Assembly: GCA_963731285.1 (NCBI GenBank)
Contig: CAVSUR010000014.1
Span: forward strand, 1,240,001 to 1,304,000
Direction of reading: 5' to 3'
Length of the DNA: 64,000 bases
From: CAVSUR01 sp963731285
Lineage (GTDB): Bacteria > Actinomycetota > Actinomycetes > Streptosporangiales > Streptosporangiaceae
This document shows positions 61,976 through 64,000 of the stretch, in pieces. Position 1 is the stretch's first letter; each line of letters begins with the position of its first letter. A program made the translations under genes and the position numbers. The notes beneath the pieces were generated by a model, which searched no databases, had not been told where the DNA came from, and saw only the letters and a list, made by a program, of their open reading frames with translations.

Positions 61976-63409
61976 TCAGCGGATTCGGCCCGGACCGGGC
62001 GCGGCGCTCGCCGGGTCAGGCGCGGGCGGCTCGGCCGGGGGGTCCGGGGCGGCGAGGCACCCGGGCGGGAGGCGGCGGCTGATCGCGAGGGTGCCGGCCG
62101 CGGCCGCGGCGGCCAGCGCGAAGGCGATGGCGATCCCGTCGGCGAGGGGCACCCCGGCGCTTTGCACCGCGGCAACCGCGGCGCCGCCCGCGCCGATGCC
62201 GAGTGCCGTGCCGAGCACGTCGCACAGGCTGACCGAGGCCGCCGCCCAGCCCTCGCGGCCCGCCGGGGCCTCGCCCAGCACCATCAGCGTGGTCGGCGCG
62301 TAGGCCAGGCCCATGCCGAGGCCGGCCACCGTCCACGCGGCCAGGCCGACAGCGACTGGGATGGCAGGCTGCAGCGTCAGCGCCATCCCCGCCAGCCCGG
62401 CCAGGATCACGATCAGGCCCAGCCGGACCAGGCGCCGGCCCGGCCACCGGCTGCTCAGCCTGGCCTGCACCCAGGCGCCCGCCGTCCAGGCCACGGTGGC
62501 CCCGGTGACCGCGATACCGGCCACCACGGTCGACTGGTGCCTGGCCGTGGTGATGGCCAGTGTGACGAACGCGTCCGCGCCGAAGAAGGCGAAGGTCAGC
62601 AGGCCCCGGGTGGCGACGGCCGCGGGCAGCCCGGCCCGGGCCGCGAGTGTCCCGGCGGGCAGCAGCCGGCGCAGCACCGGCACCCCGATGGCCGCGCCCG
62701 CCGCCAGCAGCCCGGCGCCGGCCAGCGCGTGGCCGTTGCTGACCATCAGCGTCAGGCCGCCCAGGAACAGGCCGGCGCCGACCGCGGCCAGCACGCCGTC
62801 GGACAGCCGCTGGCCGCCCGGCGCGGGCCCTTCGGCCCGGCCCAGCCGCACCAGGGCCGGCACCGTCAGCGATCCGGTGACCGCGACCAGCGGAAGCAGG
62901 CCCAGGAACACCCACCGCCAGCCGAGCAGCCGTGCCACCGCGGCGGCGACGGCCGGCCCGGCAAGGCCGGGCGCCACCCAGGCGGTGGACAGCACGGCCA
63001 TCATCCTCGGCCGCAGTTCCCCGGGCAGGCTGCGGCCGATCACGGCGTAGGCGACAGCCGGGACCGCTCCCCCGCCCACGCCCTGCAGTGCGCGGCCCGC
63101 GACCAGCACGATCATCGACGGAGCGAGGCCGGCGACGGCCAGGCCGGTCCCGAACAGCAGCACGCCGCCGATGTAGGGCACCGCCGGTCCGAGCCGGTCG
63201 GCCTGCCGCCCGGCCGCGACGATGCCGATCATCGTGCCGAGCTGGAAGGCGGTGAAGGCCCAGCCGTACAGCCCGAGCCCGCGCAGGTCTCGGGCGACGA
63301 CCGGCATCACGGTGACCACGGCCAGGGCCTCGGCCGCTACGAACGTGACAGTGAGCACGAGGCCGCCGGTCAGCGCCCGCCGCTCCGCTGCCCACAACCC
63401 GGTCCGCAT
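61976..63409 (-). CDS. MFS transporter (drug exporter type)
   Basis: A 477-residue, 14-helix-type major facilitator. Motif A-like LGTMIGIVAAGRQADRLGPA follows helix 2, and the motif C-like AWVAPGLAGPAVAAAVARLLG lies in helix 5. Further helices follow, with a Pro/Ala-rich tail (PPGCLAAPDPPAEPPAPD). ATG 63409 has GGGAGAG directly upstream. It converges with the sulfotransferase gene, 104 bp apart, so it is possibly but not certainly part of that cluster. Confidence 0.9.
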   Translation of the reverse strand: MRTGLWAAERRALTGGLVLTVTFVAAEALAVVTVMPVVARDLRGLGLYGWAFTAFQLGTMIGIVAAGRQADRLGPAVPYIGGVLLFGTGLAVAGLAPSMIVLVAGRALQGVGGGAVPAVAYAVIGRSLPGELRPRMMAVLSTAWVAPGLAGPAVAAAVARLLGWRWVFLGLLPLVAVTGSLTVPALVRLGRAEGPAPGGQRLSDGVLAAVGAGLFLGGLTLMVSNGHALAGAGLLAAGAAIGVPVLRRLLPAGTLAARAGLPAAVATRGLLTFAFFGADAFVTLAITTARHQSTVVAGIAVTGATVAWTAGAWVQARLSSRWPGRRLVRLGLIVILAGLAGMALTLQPAIPVAVGLAAWTVAGLGMGLAYAPTTLMVLGEAPAGREGWAAASVSLCDVLGTALGIGAGGAAVAAVQSAGVPLADGIAIAFALAAAAAAGTLAISRRLPPGCLAAPDPPAEPPAPDPASAAPGPGRIR

Positions 63410-63479
63410 AACTCTCCCGGCCCCATTCTCCCCGCCCCGGCACACCGCCCAGAGGATAGGAGCTGAAGTCCGGTTGAAG

Positions 63480-64000
63480 TCAATGCCGGGCCAGCAGGTT
63501 CAGCCCGGCCTGGACCGCGCTGCGGCTACCAGGGGATGGAGCCGGGCCGGTCTTTGCCCCAGTCAGGGACCGGCAGACCGCGCCGCGGTCTGCGCCGGAG
63601 ACCAGGGCCGCGTACTTGGCCAGGGCACCAGTGGTGTAGTTCGGCGCGGGCCGGGTCCAGCCCGCCTTTCGGCGGGCCAGCTCGGCGTCGTCCACGCCCA
63701 GCTCGAGCCGCCGCTGCGGGATGTCCAGCACGATCGGGTCGCCGTCGGCCACCACTGCGATCGGGCCGCCGTCGAAGGCCTCCGGCGCCGCATGCGCGAC
63801 GCAGGCGCCGAACGTGGCCCCGGAGAACCGCCCGTCGGTCACCAGCGCCACCTCCTGGCCCAGGCCCGCGCCCTTGATCGCCGCGGTAACGGCCAGCATT
63901 TCGCGCATGCCGGGGCCGCCCTTCGGGCCCTCGTTGCGGATCACCACGACGTCGCCCTTGGCGACCCGGCCGGCCGTGACCGCGGCCATGCAGTCTTCCT
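63480..64000 (-). CDS. ilvD: Dihydroxy-acid dehydratase, 3' part
   Basis: C-terminal 173 residues of dihydroxy-acid dehydratase, which makes branched-chain 2-keto acids; the rest lies beyond the window. VVVIRNEGPKGGPGMREMLA, LVTDGRFSGATFGACVAHAAPEA, VADGDPIVLDIPQRRLELGV and NYTTGALAKYAALVSGA are the family's C-terminal blocks. A tail of about 35 residues after GADRGAVC is longer than I expect. Sugar-acid dehydratases of the same family are an alternative. Confidence 0.88.
   Translation of the reverse strand, partial: EDCMAAVTAGRVAKGDVVVIRNEGPKGGPGMREMLAVTAAIKGAGLGQEVALVTDGRFSGATFGACVAHAAPEAFDGGPIAVVADGDPIVLDIPQRRLELGVDDAELARRKAGWTRPAPNYTTGALAKYAALVSGADRGAVCRSLTGAKTGPAPSPGSRSAVQAGLNLLARH

Noticed and set aside
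1..64000. CRISPR arrays, tRNA and rRNA genes, intact transposases
   Set aside because: I looked for regular spaced repeats, tRNA-like cloverleaf ends and DDE/HUH transposase motifs and found none I could support.

Overview
The window is very GC-rich chromosomal DNA with tightly packed genes, many ATGA/GTGA stop-start overlaps, a class A RNase P RNA, a SigK/RskA pair, a BTAD-domain protein and a Tad pilus locus. This points to an actinobacterium, probably a soil Actinomycetes lineage. Two secreted G1 (glutamic, acid-active) peptidase genes would fit an acidic habitat. I cannot name genus or species.

Layout. 0-8.2 kb is housekeeping: DUF3224, DUF429, rhodanese, 6-phosphogluconate dehydrogenase, DUF1697, a Tet(M)/Otr(A)-like ribosomal protection GTPase, a MarR remnant joined to a cupin gene, and a G1 peptidase. 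8.3-14.3 kb is decaying accessory DNA: a methyltransferase remnant, a large secreted protein of unknown family, a membrane-protein/winged-helix pair behind a double operator, an internally deleted ICMT-like gene, an integrase remnant next to rnpB, and a broken LuxR-type ATPase. 14.4-20.3 kb holds RNase H/phosphatase, a zinc-ribbon protein, a PPOX-like protein, SigK/RskA and a membrane-anchored sulfite-oxidase-like enzyme. 20.8-29.8 kb is a membrane electron-transfer locus (Ser-rich protein, ApbE, ABC exporter, methyltransferase, ferric-reductase-like protein, NuoF-like protein, ferredoxin) followed by a two-component system. 30.3-32.5 kb has a second, truncated G1 peptidase and a quinone-type methyltransferase with a polytopic membrane protein.

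32.5-47.4 kb, minus strand, is a Tad/Flp pilus locus: prepilin peptidase, two secreted accessory proteins, CpaB, TadZ, TadA, TadB, TadC, Flp pilin, three TadE/G-like minor pilins, a large LysM-BTAD protein and an MprF-like flippase. 47.5-52.6 kb pairs a KimA/KUP-like permease fused to an OB-fold with a convergent KdpDE-like system. 52.8-54.8 kb carries a Rieske oxygenase and an MreB homologue. 54.9-61.9 kb is the most novel part: an epimerase-aminotransferase fusion, two methyltransferases, a radical SAM/SPASM enzyme and an Alg13/Alg14-like split glycosyltransferase in one overlapping minus-strand run, with a divergent sulfotransferase. An MFS exporter and the 3' part of ilvD close the window.

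Thirteen otherwise conserved genes carry about 34 single-base indels, mostly in G/C runs and concentrated at 28-54 kb. I read these mainly as sequence or assembly errors and give the restored gene extents. The gene remnants at 6.5-14.3 kb, with large deletions, lost starts and an in-frame stop, look like genuine decay.
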